Of a stretch of 64,000 nt of DNA, positions 1-7,733 are shown piece after piece. A model generated the notes under the pieces. The model worked only from the letters and a program-made list of their open reading frames with translations. It was not told the DNA's origin and made no database searches. Every line of letters begins with the position of its first letter. Within the stretch, counting starts at the first letter, position 1. A program made the position numbers and the translations under genes. The stretch covers positions 99,781 through 163,780 of the forward strand of contig NZ_QTQI01000019.1 of assembly GCF_003853705.1 (NCBI RefSeq), given 5' to 3'. The stretch comes from Burkholderia sp. Bp8992. Its GTDB lineage: Bacteria; Pseudomonadota; Gammaproteobacteria; Burkholderiales; Burkholderiaceae.

Positions 1-208
1 AGCGTTTCCATTCCGCCCGTGTCTTCGGATGATCGTCCCAAAATGGAGGTGGCCCCGCCGCGATTATCGTTTGAATTTCCGGGCTGACCGTAGTCGGAAC
101 AGGGATCACGCGATTAGCTCGATTCAGCCCACTCTCGTAGGCGTTCGCGGAACCCAGCATCAACAAGGTCAGGGCAAACAGGAGCAGAAAGCGACCACCT
201 TGCGCCAC
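1..208 (-). CDS. Exported alpha/beta-hydrolase-like protein, 5' end only
   Basis: Only the first 69 codons lie in the window; the gene runs off the left edge. The reading frame begins with GTG at 208, six to seven bases after a clear AGGAG ribosome binding site at 216-220. The product opens with a signal peptide (basic start, long Leu/Phe/Ala core, SANA-Y cleavage site near residue 23) followed by VPTTVSPEIQTIIA and a PPFWDDHPKT stretch. That pattern resembles the N-terminus of secreted alpha/beta-hydrolase or acetyl-esterase proteins, where a cap segment precedes the core fold. No catalytic residues are in view, so the family call is tentative; the existence of an exported protein gene is much better supported. 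Confidence 0.55.
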   Translation of the reverse strand, partial: MAQGGRFLLLFALTLLMLGSANAYESGLNRANRVIPVPTTVSPEIQTIIAAGPPPFWDDHPKTRAEWKR

Positions 209-349
209 GGGTTTTCTCCTTTCAACCTGCTGAATCAGGGAACTGAAGCTCGCCACCGATGCATTCTCCTGGAATCCGAGAACCGCGCTTCATCAGCTCG
301 CGCCCCGTTTTTTGCAACACATTGCACCGCTAAGGCGCCGCTTGCCCTG

Positions 350-371
350 GCTGTCGGCAGCCCCCGACAGC
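350..371 (-). terminator. Hairpin downstream of the aldehyde dehydrogenase gene
   Basis: GCTGTCGG at 350-357 pairs perfectly with CCGACAGC at 364-371 around a six-base loop, 27-48 bases past the minus-strand stop at 398. A further GGCGCCG/CGGCGCC pair flanks it. No T-run follows on the minus strand, so it is a candidate only. The rest of 209-397 shows nothing else. Confidence 0.35.
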
Positions 372-397
372 GATAGCCACGGCGCCGCGACAGACAA

Positions 398-1816
398 TCA
401 GGCGAAACCGATCATGGCCTTCGTTTCGAGATATTCCTCCATCCCGAACACGCCCATTTCACGACCGTTACCCGATTTCCGATACCCTCCCATCGGAGCG
501 ACTGTGTTCGCGGGCGCACCGTTGAAGAAAACGCGACCAGCGTTCAATTTGCGACAGACGTTCAGTCCTTTTTCGCGATCCTTGGTGAAGACGTATGCAC
601 CAAGTCCATATTCGGTATCGTTTGCGATCTCGATCGCTTGTTCTACCGTGCTGTACGTCAGGACCGAAGTGACCATCCCGAAGATTTCCTCACGAGCAAT
701 CGTCATATCAGGAGTGACATCGGCAAAAATCGTAGGACGAACGAAGAATCCGCGGTCCAACCCGTCCGGACGGCCTGGGCCCCCGCAAACCAGACGCGCG
801 CCTTCCTCGAGGCCCACATTGATGTAGTGCTGAATCCGATCGAACTGTGCGCGATTAACCACCGGGCCGTGTGTCGTTGCGGGGTTTTTCGGGTCGCCGA
901 TACACATGTCGGCGACGGCTTCGCGAAGATAGCCGAGCACTTCTTCGAGTTGATCCTGATGCACGAGAAGGCGCGTCGGAGAATGGCAAGACTGCCCGCT
1001 GTTCGAAAAACCACGTGTCGCGTTATATACCGCGGCCGCCCGCAAATCGGCGTCCGGCAGGACAATGTTCGCCGACTTGCCGCCGAGTTCCTGCGCGACA
1101 CGCTTTACCGACGACGCAGCCGCCTCGGCCACGAGAATCCCGGCACGGGTCGAGCCGGTAAACGACACGATGCCAATATCCTCGTGCGCGCTGATCGCGT
1201 TGCCGACGGTTGGACCGTCGCCGTTCACAAGATTGAATACCCCGTTGGGCACCCCTGCCTCGTGAAGAATTTCGGCCAGGATCAACGCGCTCACGGGCGT
1301 GAATTCAGACGGTTTCAGCACGACTGGGCAGCCTGCTGCGAAGGCCGACGCGAGCTTGTTGCAAATGAGCTGGTTTGGCCAGTTCCAGGGGGTAATGAGC
1401 CCGGCCACGCCAATCGCTTCACGACGAATGATGCTGACGCCCAGCCAACTCTCGAATTCGTAACCCTTGAGCGTCTCGATTGCCTGCCGAAGCGCGGCAA
1501 GGCCGGACGCCGTATGTTGTTTCAACGAACACGGCGTACCCATCTCCTCGGTGAGTGCCGCCATGATGTCGTCTTCGCGGCGCAGGTAGACCGCGACGAT
1601 GTTATCGAGGAGTTCGATCCGCTCCTGCTTGGACGCGGCACTAAAGGCCGGGAACGCACGCTTGGCTGCCTGCACCGCTCGGTCCACGTCCGCGGCACTT
1701 CCCAACGCCACGACGCCGAAGGTCTCCTCCGTCGCGGGGTTGACGAGGTCAAACGGCCGCGACTCGACGGGATCGACCCACTCGCCATCAATGTAGAACT
1801 GCTCGAATTTTCGCAT
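398..1816 (-). CDS. NAD(P)-dependent aldehyde dehydrogenase
   Basis: A 472-residue member of the aldehyde dehydrogenase superfamily, oxidising an aldehyde to the acid. Visible family marks are the cofactor-binding ITPWNWP segment, the glutamate motif ELGGKSANIVL and the catalytic cysteine in NSGQSCHSPTR (around residue 275), so the enzyme should be active. The open frame extends upstream to 1888, but I place the start at the ATG at 1816 (MRKFEQFYIDGEWV): homologues begin there, and a perfect sigma-54 promoter at 1854-1869 lies inside the longer frame and would put transcription start near 1843, just upstream of this ATG. It is monocistronic, and the sigma-54 activator gene lies next to it. 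The substrate is unknown; an aldehyde made by the regulon is likely. Confidence 0.9.
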   Translation of the reverse strand: MRKFEQFYIDGEWVDPVESRPFDLVNPATEETFGVVALGSAADVDRAVQAAKRAFPAFSAASKQERIELLDNIVAVYLRREDDIMAALTEEMGTPCSLKQHTASGLAALRQAIETLKGYEFESWLGVSIIRREAIGVAGLITPWNWPNQLICNKLASAFAAGCPVVLKPSEFTPVSALILAEILHEAGVPNGVFNLVNGDGPTVGNAISAHEDIGIVSFTGSTRAGILVAEAAASSVKRVAQELGGKSANIVLPDADLRAAAVYNATRGFSNSGQSCHSPTRLLVHQDQLEEVLGYLREAVADMCIGDPKNPATTHGPVVNRAQFDRIQHYINVGLEEGARLVCGGPGRPDGLDRGFFVRPTIFADVTPDMTIAREEIFGMVTSVLTYSTVEQAIEIANDTEYGLGAYVFTKDREKGLNVCRKLNAGRVFFNGAPANTVAPMGGYRKSGNGREMGVFGMEEYLETKAMIGFA

Positions 1817-1853
1817 TGTCTCGGTTTTAACGGTTGAGGTATGCAAACCACCT

Positions 1854-1869
1854 CGCAAGAGATGTGCCA
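1854..1869 (-). promoter_or_regulatory. Sigma-54 promoter of the aldehyde dehydrogenase gene
   Basis: Reading the minus strand gives TGGCACATCTCTTGCG: GG and GC are separated by exactly ten bases and both -24 (TGGCAC) and -12 (TTGC) blocks match the sigma-54 consensus. Predicted transcription start is near 1843, about 27 bases before the ATG at 1816. The remaining sequence up to 2213 holds no gene. Confidence 0.85.
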
Positions 1870-1931
1870 TCAGATCTATTCGTGGCACTCAACCGATCTC
1901 TCAGGCCGACCATTGAACGATTTCGAATCGA

Positions 1932-1971
1932 TTGTCCGCACGGTAAGCACGATTGTCTTCTACACGAGCAC
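1932..1971. promoter_or_regulatory. Tandem candidate activator sites upstream of aldehyde dehydrogenase
   Basis: Two 19-base elements, TTGTCCGCACGGTAAGCAC (1932-1950) and TTGTCTTCTACACGAGCAC (1953-1971), repeat at 21-bp spacing, two helical turns. Both carry TGTC at one end and CAC at the other with the same spacing as the perfect dyad at 33807-33825. Their centres are about 98 and 119 bp upstream of the predicted sigma-54 start, the usual place for an enhancer-binding activator. Each is an imperfect dyad, so confidence rests on position and recurrence. Confidence 0.5.
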
Positions 1972-2171
1972 GAGGCTCGACGATCGTATCTGGCGTCTGA
2001 ATCACGTCACCCGCTGCGCTCGCGAATCAGGTTCGCAGCTTTGTCGGGCTCGGCGATCCGGTGTGCACGGCATCGCCTGATATTTTCGCGATCGCTGACG
2101 TCGTAAAAGCCATTCCGTCAGCAATCCCACAAACAATATGCCATCGAGCAAACGAGAGACGCGCTTGCATC

Positions 2172-2187
2172 GTCACAATCATGTGAC
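2172..2187. repeat. 16-bp inverted repeat downstream of the regulator gene
   Basis: GTCACA-ATCA-TGTGAC is a perfect six-base dyad 27 bases past the regulator stop codon. It could be a protein-binding site; it does not resemble the 19-bp motif and has no T-run expected of a terminator. Confidence 0.3.
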
Positions 2188-2213
2188 TCCGCTATCCGGC
2201 CTCACACGGTCTG

Positions 2214-3932
2214 TCAAGACGTGGTCATCCCCATTTGGGCAAGCCGTTTATATAGATATGACCGCGAGATTCCGAGGCTCGAAGCCACTCGCTTCTTGTT
2301 TCCGCCGAATTGCGTCATCGCCTTCCGGATGAGTTGCTCCTCGACCTGCTCCACTGCGCTACTCACGCGCATCGTGTCCGACTGGCCCAGTGAAGGCGGA
2401 TGCGACGACTGATTCGAGAACGTCGGAGCCATCACGGCCGCCTGAGGACCTGCATCCGACAGATCGATGATGCCGAAGTCGGTTGCATCAATGATGTCCG
2501 TGTCGCTGAATATGGCGGCCCGCTCGACCGTATGCATCAGCTGTCGCACGTTACCCGGCCATGAATGTGCTTGGAGATAGGCAAGCGCATGGTCCGACAG
2601 CCGCTTCGGCCGCTGCCCGTGCCGTTCCGCAAACTGGTCAAGCGCCAGATCCGCAAGCAGCGGGATATCGTCGAGTCGCTCGCGAAGCGCCGGTAGTCGA
2701 ATGACGACCGCTCCGATTCGATAGAACAAATCGAGCCGAAACGTCCCGTCGGCAATCATCGCTTCGAAGTTGCGGTTGCTCGCGCTGATCAAACGGAAAT
2801 TGGAGTTTCGTGCTTCGGTTCCGCCGACACGCTGGAACGACCCGTCCTGCAACACGCGCAGCAACTTCACCTGCACGTCGGCCGGCATGTCTCCGACCTC
2901 GTCGAAAAACAGGCTCCCGGCATCTGCCTGCTCTATCTTGCCGCGCCGGCCTTTGCGTTCAGCACCGGTGAATGACCCGCCCTCATAACCGAACAGCTCA
3001 CTCTCGACCAGCGTCGACGGTAATGCCGCCGCGTTCACCATCACCAGATTGCCATCCCGCCGGGCGCTTAACTTATGAATCGCGTGCGCCGCCAATTCCT
3101 TGCCCGTTCCGCTTTCCCCTGTCAGCAGAACCGGTACATCGAGCGGCGCAACCTTCACGATTTGCTGCTTCAAGCGCTGCATCGCCTGACTGTCCCCGAC
3201 AATCTGATCCAGACCGTAGCTCCGATTTTTCAGATCCTTCAGCTCGCGCCTGTAGTACGCCACCTCCGACTTCAATTTCGTCAACTCCGTCGAGAACGAC
3301 TGCAATTGCTCAGGTCCCTTGAACATGACTTGACCAATCGCGCCGACGGTCTCCCCACGAGCGTTCTTGATCGGATGTCGCGTGACAACCCGCGTCACGC
3401 CTCGCATCTCCTGAATTGCGCCAATCTCCGCCTTACCGGACGACGCGACCTGATCGAGCCGTGTATTTTCGATTACCTCGGATACGTGACGGCCAACCGA
3501 GCTGCCAGGTTTCATTCCGAAAAAGCGCTCATGGACGGGGCTGATATACCGCAGCACCCCGTCGCGATCGACGACGGTCAGCGCCTCGAATGGATTCGTC
3601 AGAAAATGACTGAGGATGTCGCTCGCGAAATCAACGGAACCGACGAATTCGAACAGCGCATCGCGTCCATCTCGAAGCAGCGCAACGAGTATCGTCGCGT
3701 CCGTGGCCGGTAACACGATTACCACAACCGACGAAGAATCGGGACCTTCAACCGAGAAAAGGTGTTGCTGGCGACGCCGTGCTTCGTGCCAACCCGCGAT
3801 GATTCTCGTCGCCATTTCGCGTTGCTCGACGATACCGGTCGCCATCATCTCCTTTCCGTCTGACGACAGAATCAAAACGCCACGCAGCGACGCCGCCGTC
3901 ACACCAGGCCTTGCCAAATCGAGTGTCTCCAT
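2214..3932 (-). CDS. PAS-containing sigma-54-dependent transcriptional activator (bacterial enhancer-binding protein)
   Basis: A 572-residue cytoplasmic activator. Residues 1-105 form an unassigned sensory segment, about 108-205 a PAS domain (the EALTVVDRDGVLRYISP block), about 207-237 a charged coiled coil, 243-475 the AAA+ ATPase, and about 535-570 a Fis-type helix-turn-helix (GGNKKRVASSLGISRSYLYK). Walker A is TGESGTGKE (271-279) and Walker B is LFFDE. The sigma-54 contact loop reads GSFTGA rather than the canonical GAFTGA, a known natural variant. The ATG at 3932 follows AGGGA at eight bases. It is the only sigma-54 activator in the window, which contains sixteen candidate sigma-54 promoters, so I infer it is their common activator, responding to a small ligand or CoA intermediate through the N-terminal/PAS region. 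A motif-like dyad at 3983-4001 suggests autoregulation. Confidence 0.93.
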   Translation of the reverse strand: METLDLARPGVTAASLRGVLILSSDGKEMMATGIVEQREMATRIIAGWHEARRRQQHLFSVEGPDSSSVVVIVLPATDATILVALLRDGRDALFEFVGSVDFASDILSHFLTNPFEALTVVDRDGVLRYISPVHERFFGMKPGSSVGRHVSEVIENTRLDQVASSGKAEIGAIQEMRGVTRVVTRHPIKNARGETVGAIGQVMFKGPEQLQSFSTELTKLKSEVAYYRRELKDLKNRSYGLDQIVGDSQAMQRLKQQIVKVAPLDVPVLLTGESGTGKELAAHAIHKLSARRDGNLVMVNAAALPSTLVESELFGYEGGSFTGAERKGRRGKIEQADAGSLFFDEVGDMPADVQVKLLRVLQDGSFQRVGGTEARNSNFRLISASNRNFEAMIADGTFRLDLFYRIGAVVIRLPALRERLDDIPLLADLALDQFAERHGQRPKRLSDHALAYLQAHSWPGNVRQLMHTVERAAIFSDTDIIDATDFGIIDLSDAGPQAAVMAPTFSNQSSHPPSLGQSDTMRVSSAVEQVEEQLIRKAMTQFGGNKKRVASSLGISRSYLYKRLAQMGMTTS

Positions 3933-3982
3933 GGTGTTATCCCTATGTCTCCGTGGCGATCATTGAATCGCTTTTTTTGGAT

Positions 3983-4001
3983 GTGTCTTCACCGCGGACA
4001 T
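3983..4001. promoter_or_regulatory. Candidate autoregulatory operator of the sigma-54 activator gene
   Basis: GTGTCTTCACCGCGGACAT matches the perfect dyad at 33807-33825 at 14 of 19 positions, including GTGTC and GCGGACA, and sits 51-69 bases before the activator start codon. No sigma-54 promoter is visible here, so binding may repress a sigma-70 promoter. The rest of 3933-4215 shows nothing further. Confidence 0.5.
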
Positions 4002-4215
4002 AGCCTATCACCACGATACCCAATGATTAGTGAGCCGAATCGACAGTACCTGTCTATCGGACTCATCAATCTTTCGACGTCACCGTGGCGACCGCCCGCA
4101 CTGCCGCTTCGTCGCTGACGAAACCGTACCTACGATGAGGATCGCCCATTCATCATACGTATCATTCCACTTTTCCCTATCCACTCGCATATCGCCGGAC
4201 GAACCGCTCGATTCA

Positions 4216-5610
4216 TCACTGGGGCAACTGCAGAAGACGAAGCAACTCTGTTGTAGAGTCGGCACGTTCGAGCGCGCACACAGCGGCCTCCAGGCGGCCC
4301 ACCTGATCCACAGGCAGCGCTTTCGATGCGAGGCGGCGAAACTTGGCCGCCATCAGTTCATCGCTCATCGGACGCTGGTAACTTCCGAGAAAGTTGTCGA
4401 CGGTCTTGCTCAATTTCTTTCCGCTGGTCAGCAGAATCTCGACATCAGCACCTCGCGCAAACGCCCTGCCCTTTTGCTCGCGCGCTTCGCTTCGCACCAC
4501 ATCGACGCGCTTCGCGAATTCAACGAGATCCGGTCGGCCGACGTTTTCGTCGATCATCTGATCGACGAACACCTCACCGTCGATGAGCTTCATGCCGATG
4601 CAGAAGCCGAGATGCATCTGGGCCGCCGTCAGACCGTTGGGGATGTAGGGTGTCCAGAATGAATGGCGCACCGCATCCTCGGTCATTCGCACGGTAATTC
4701 GCTCGACGTCGGTCGCGGTCAGGCCCGTTTCCTCCATGAGCTCCTCAATCGCGTCCAGTGCGGACAGATTCGTGCCGACTGCCGCGTGCCGCTTGATCGA
4801 AATCCGCATCGTTTCCCAGCGCGTGCCGAGCTCGCTGGTCAGCGCCGACAAGTCGAACTGGTCGGCGGTCTGCGTGAAGGTGGTGCAATATCCGCCATAG
4901 GTTTCCTCGAACACGTCCTCGATGCCGGTAAATCCGTCCGCAGCGAGTAGTGCCGAATACAGCCCGCTTTGCGCCGCCTTCGCCGACAGCATCCGCTTCA
5001 CCATCGAGCCGAACTGGGCGGCCATGATGCCGGACGCCTGGGCACCCGCAATACCAAACGCATGGTAGATCTGCTCGCCGTCGAGACCGAGAACGATGCC
5101 GGCCGCCACCGCCGCCGGAAATGGTCCGAAGATGCCGGGCGTATGCCAGCCCCGCACCAGCATCTTGTTGCCGTTCATGCACAGGCCCACGCGAGGGCCG
5201 ACTTCGAAGCCTGCGATGATGGCGGTCAGGAGAGTTTCGCCATCTACGTTTTCGGTGCCGACCAATTCGGCCGCCGCGAGCGCCGCCGGCAGCACGGCGG
5301 CGCAGCTGTGAATGGAAGCCGGATTCGCGTCGTCCAGCTCATAACCTTGAATCATCGTGCCGTTGAGTAGCGCCGCATTCACCGCAGATGCCGTTTCGCC
5401 CCGCCCCCACACCGATGCTCGGCCGCCATCTGGTTCGAGCTTGCCGACGACGCCAGCCAGGATTCGGGTCCACTCGAGATTTGCGCCGAACAACCCGCAT
5501 CCGAGACCATCGAGCATGATCAGCTTCGCGCGATTGCGCACATCCTCCGGAACGTCGGCCAGTTTGAGTCCTGCTGCAAAATCTGCCAATTGACGCGTAT
5601 ATGACGTCAT
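4216..5610 (-). CDS. MmgE/PrpD family protein
   Basis: A 464-residue protein of the MmgE/PrpD family, which includes 2-methylcitrate dehydratase, cis-aconitate decarboxylase and iminodisuccinate epimerase. The N-terminal helical domain covers roughly residues 1-260 and 340-464 around a smaller C-terminal alpha/beta insertion. Family blocks seen include LDGLGCGLFGAN, the NGTMIQGYELDD segment and SIHSCAAVLPAALAAAE, which carry the conserved Asp and His of the active site. The ATG at 5610 follows a strong GGAGGAG. It is the last gene of the operon that begins at 10956 and starts 31 bases after the second TctC gene, so its substrate is probably a di- or tricarboxylic or branched acid handled by that operon. 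The exact reaction cannot be assigned. Confidence 0.85.
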   Translation of the reverse strand: MTSYTRQLADFAAGLKLADVPEDVRNRAKLIMLDGLGCGLFGANLEWTRILAGVVGKLEPDGGRASVWGRGETASAVNAALLNGTMIQGYELDDANPASIHSCAAVLPAALAAAELVGTENVDGETLLTAIIAGFEVGPRVGLCMNGNKMLVRGWHTPGIFGPFPAAVAAGIVLGLDGEQIYHAFGIAGAQASGIMAAQFGSMVKRMLSAKAAQSGLYSALLAADGFTGIEDVFEETYGGYCTTFTQTADQFDLSALTSELGTRWETMRISIKRHAAVGTNLSALDAIEELMEETGLTATDVERITVRMTEDAVRHSFWTPYIPNGLTAAQMHLGFCIGMKLIDGEVFVDQMIDENVGRPDLVEFAKRVDVVRSEAREQKGRAFARGADVEILLTSGKKLSKTVDNFLGSYQRPMSDELMAAKFRRLASKALPVDQVGRLEAAVCALERADSTTELLRLLQLPQ

Positions 5611-5641
5611 GAATCAACTCCTCCAAATTTCATTGTGCAAA

Positions 5642-6622
5642 TCACTGCTTCGGCATGCCCACATAGGCGGCCAGCTTTGTTTTCTCGGCTTCATTTTTCA
5701 ACAGGAGATCCGTGAACTCTCGTGGTGACATGGTCACCGGCTCGAGTCCATAGCTCCGAAGGCGGTCTGCCAGCGCCTTGTCCGACAGCGCCGCCTGCAA
5801 CGCCGCCGACAGGCGTTGAACGACGGCCGGCGGCGTTCCGGCCGGCGCCATCAGCCCTTGATACAGAACGTAGCTGTAGTTGGGATAACCGGCCTCGGCG
5901 ACCGTCGGCACGTCCGGAAGGGCAGTGACGCGCTTCGGGGATGTCACCGCCAGCGCCCTCATCTTTCCTGCCTTCAGATACGGAGAACTGCTGATCAGCG
6001 CGTCGAAGATGACGGAGATGCGACCACTCATTACTTCAGGCAGCGCCTCCCCGTTGCCTTTGAACGGAACGTGCATCATCTTCAAGGCGCTCTGCTGGAG
6101 GAACGCAGCTGTCGCAAGGTGAGTCGTACTGCCCACGCCCGCGGATCCGTATGACAGCTTGTCCGGGTTCGCCTTCGCGTACGCGGCCAGTTCGCCGAAC
6201 GTCTTGAAGGGCTGGCTGGCGCCGACTTCGATCAAAAGCGGTGCCGCGACCGACGGCCCCACGCCCGTGAAGTCCTTGCGGAGAACGAAGCCCGGATCAC
6301 GCTTGACTGCTGACTGGAGGCCGAGCGTATCCGCCGAAGTGGCCAGCAGCGTATATCCATCCGGCGCCGCATCCTTCACATAGCGGATGCCAACCAGGCC
6401 ACCTCCGCCGCCGCGATTCTCGATAATCACCGGCTGCCCCAGGCTCTGCCCCAGCTTTGGCGCCAGCAAGCGGGTGACGGTGTCTGCCAGGCCACCCGGC
6501 GCCGTCGCAACCACAATATGCACCGGCTTGGTGGGGAATGGGTCCGACGCCGAAGCGGCCGCCGCGCTGAACAGGACGAATGTGCCCGCCGCCAGTCTGC
6601 GGCAAAACAATGCTTTCTTCAT
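5642..6622 (-). CDS. TctC/Bug-type periplasmic solute-binding protein (copy B)
   Basis: A 326-residue extracytoplasmic binding protein of tripartite tricarboxylate transport (TTT). It has a signal peptide cut near ASASD, then the signature KPVHIVVATAPGG and the IENRGGGGGLVGIRYV ligand loop. TTT receptors bind carboxylates and hand them to TctA/TctB permeases; the only tctA/tctB pair in the window lies 50 kb away at 55.7-57.7 kb. Copy A (6722-7702) lies exactly 1080 bp upstream and is closely similar, with long stretches identical at the DNA level. Signal peptides and ligand-loop residues such as the ATAPGGLAD versus AMAPGGMVD segment differ most, so the copies may bind different ligands. Both are intact. 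Confidence 0.9.
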   Translation of the reverse strand: MKKALFCRRLAAGTFVLFSAAAASASDPFPTKPVHIVVATAPGGLADTVTRLLAPKLGQSLGQPVIIENRGGGGGLVGIRYVKDAAPDGYTLLATSADTLGLQSAVKRDPGFVLRKDFTGVGPSVAAPLLIEVGASQPFKTFGELAAYAKANPDKLSYGSAGVGSTTHLATAAFLQQSALKMMHVPFKGNGEALPEVMSGRISVIFDALISSSPYLKAGKMRALAVTSPKRVTALPDVPTVAEAGYPNYSYVLYQGLMAPAGTPPAVVQRLSAALQAALSDKALADRLRSYGLEPVTMSPREFTDLLLKNEAEKTKLAAYVGMPKQ

Positions 6623-6656
6623 AAGAGAATCCTTTCTCCAAGACCTTGATTTCCTG

Positions 6657-6718
6657 CTACGCCGCGTCGAGGATGCCTCGCATGTCGACGGCGTTCGTCA
6701 CCTGCTTGCCGATCCCGC
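6657..6718 (-). pseudogene. Duplicated 3' remnant of the Fe-ADH-like gene
   Basis: Between the two tctC copies the minus strand encodes VTNAVDMRGILDAA then TAG, matching the true C-terminus VTNVADVRAILDAAW of the gene ending at 7734. The Trp codon TGG has become TAG. The remnant is a scar of the 1080-bp tandem duplication and starts immediately after the copy A stop codon. Confidence 0.8.
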
Positions 6719-6721
6719 CGG

Positions 6722-7702
6722 CTACTGCTTCGGCATGCCGACATAGGCGGCCAGCTTTGCCTTCCCGGCTTCGTTTTTCAAAAGAAGATTCGTAAACGCC
6801 GTGGGCGACATGGCCACCGGCTCGAGCCCGTAGCTTCGAAGGCGGTCCGCCAGCACCTTGTCCGACAGGGCCGCCTGCAACGCCGCCGACAGGCGTTGAA
6901 CGACGGCCGGCGGCGTTCCGGCCGGCGCCATCAGCCCTTGATACAGAACGTAGCTGTAGTCGGGATAACCGGCCTCGGCGACCGTCGGCACGTCCGGAAG
7001 GGCAGCGAGGCGCTTCGGGGATGTCACTGCCAGGGCTCTCAGCTTCCCTGCCTTCAGATAGGGAGCACTGCTGACTGGCGCGTCGAAGATGACGGAGATG
7101 CGTCCACTCATTACTTCAGGCAGCGCCTCCCCGTTGCCTTTGAACGGAACGTGCATCATCTTCAGAGCGGTCCGCTGCAGGAATGCGGCCGTCGCAAAGT
7201 GAGTCGCACTGCCCACGCCGCCCGATCCGTAGGTCAGCTTGTCCGGATTCGCCTTCGCGTACGCGGCCAGTTCGCCGAATGTCTTGAAGGGCTGGCCGGC
7301 GCCAACGTCGAGCAAAAGCGGCGATTCGACCATCGGCCCCACTCCCGCAAAGTCCCTGCGGAGAACAAAGCCCGGATCCTGGCGGACTGCCGACTGGAGG
7401 CCGAGCGTATCCGCCGAAGTGGCCAGCAGCGTATATCCATCCGGCGCCGCATCCTTCACATAGCGGATGCCGACCAGGCCGCCTCCGCCGCCGCGATTCT
7501 CGATAATCACCGGCTGCCCCAGGCTCTGCCCCAGCTTTGGCGCCAGCAAACGCGTGACCGTATCGACCATGCCGCCAGGCGCCATCGCCACCACGATATG
7601 CACGGGCTTGACCGGAAACTGGTCGGATGCCGAAGCCGTCGTTGCCCTGACCACCACGAAGGCGCACGCCGCGAATCGACAGTCAAAAGAAGCGTGCTTC
7701 AC
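6722..7702 (-). CDS. TctC/Bug-type periplasmic solute-binding protein (copy A)
   Basis: A 326-residue TTT receptor, the upstream and probably ancestral copy because it directly follows the intact Fe-ADH-like gene (31-base gap). Features are a signal peptide ending in ASASD, the KPVHIVVAMAPGGMVDTVTRLL opening and the IENRGGGGGLVG loop. The two copies are mosaic: several hundred bases in the centre are almost identical while the first 60 and some internal residues have diverged, suggesting gene conversion or selection on parts of the ligand pocket. Part of the operon started at the sigma-54 promoter 11019-11034. Confidence 0.9.
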   Translation of the reverse strand: MKHASFDCRFAACAFVVVRATTASASDQFPVKPVHIVVAMAPGGMVDTVTRLLAPKLGQSLGQPVIIENRGGGGGLVGIRYVKDAAPDGYTLLATSADTLGLQSAVRQDPGFVLRRDFAGVGPMVESPLLLDVGAGQPFKTFGELAAYAKANPDKLTYGSGGVGSATHFATAAFLQRTALKMMHVPFKGNGEALPEVMSGRISVIFDAPVSSAPYLKAGKLRALAVTSPKRLAALPDVPTVAEAGYPDYSYVLYQGLMAPAGTPPAVVQRLSAALQAALSDKVLADRLRSYGLEPVAMSPTAFTNLLLKNEAGKAKLAAYVGMPKQ

Positions 7703-7733
7703 GAGAAGCCTCCGTCTCCGAGATTGTTATTGC

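Noticed and set aside
1817-1888. Longer N-terminus of the aldehyde dehydrogenase starting at 1888
   Set aside because: A perfect sigma-54 promoter lies inside it, the extra residues are not family-like and the ATG at 1816 matches homologues.
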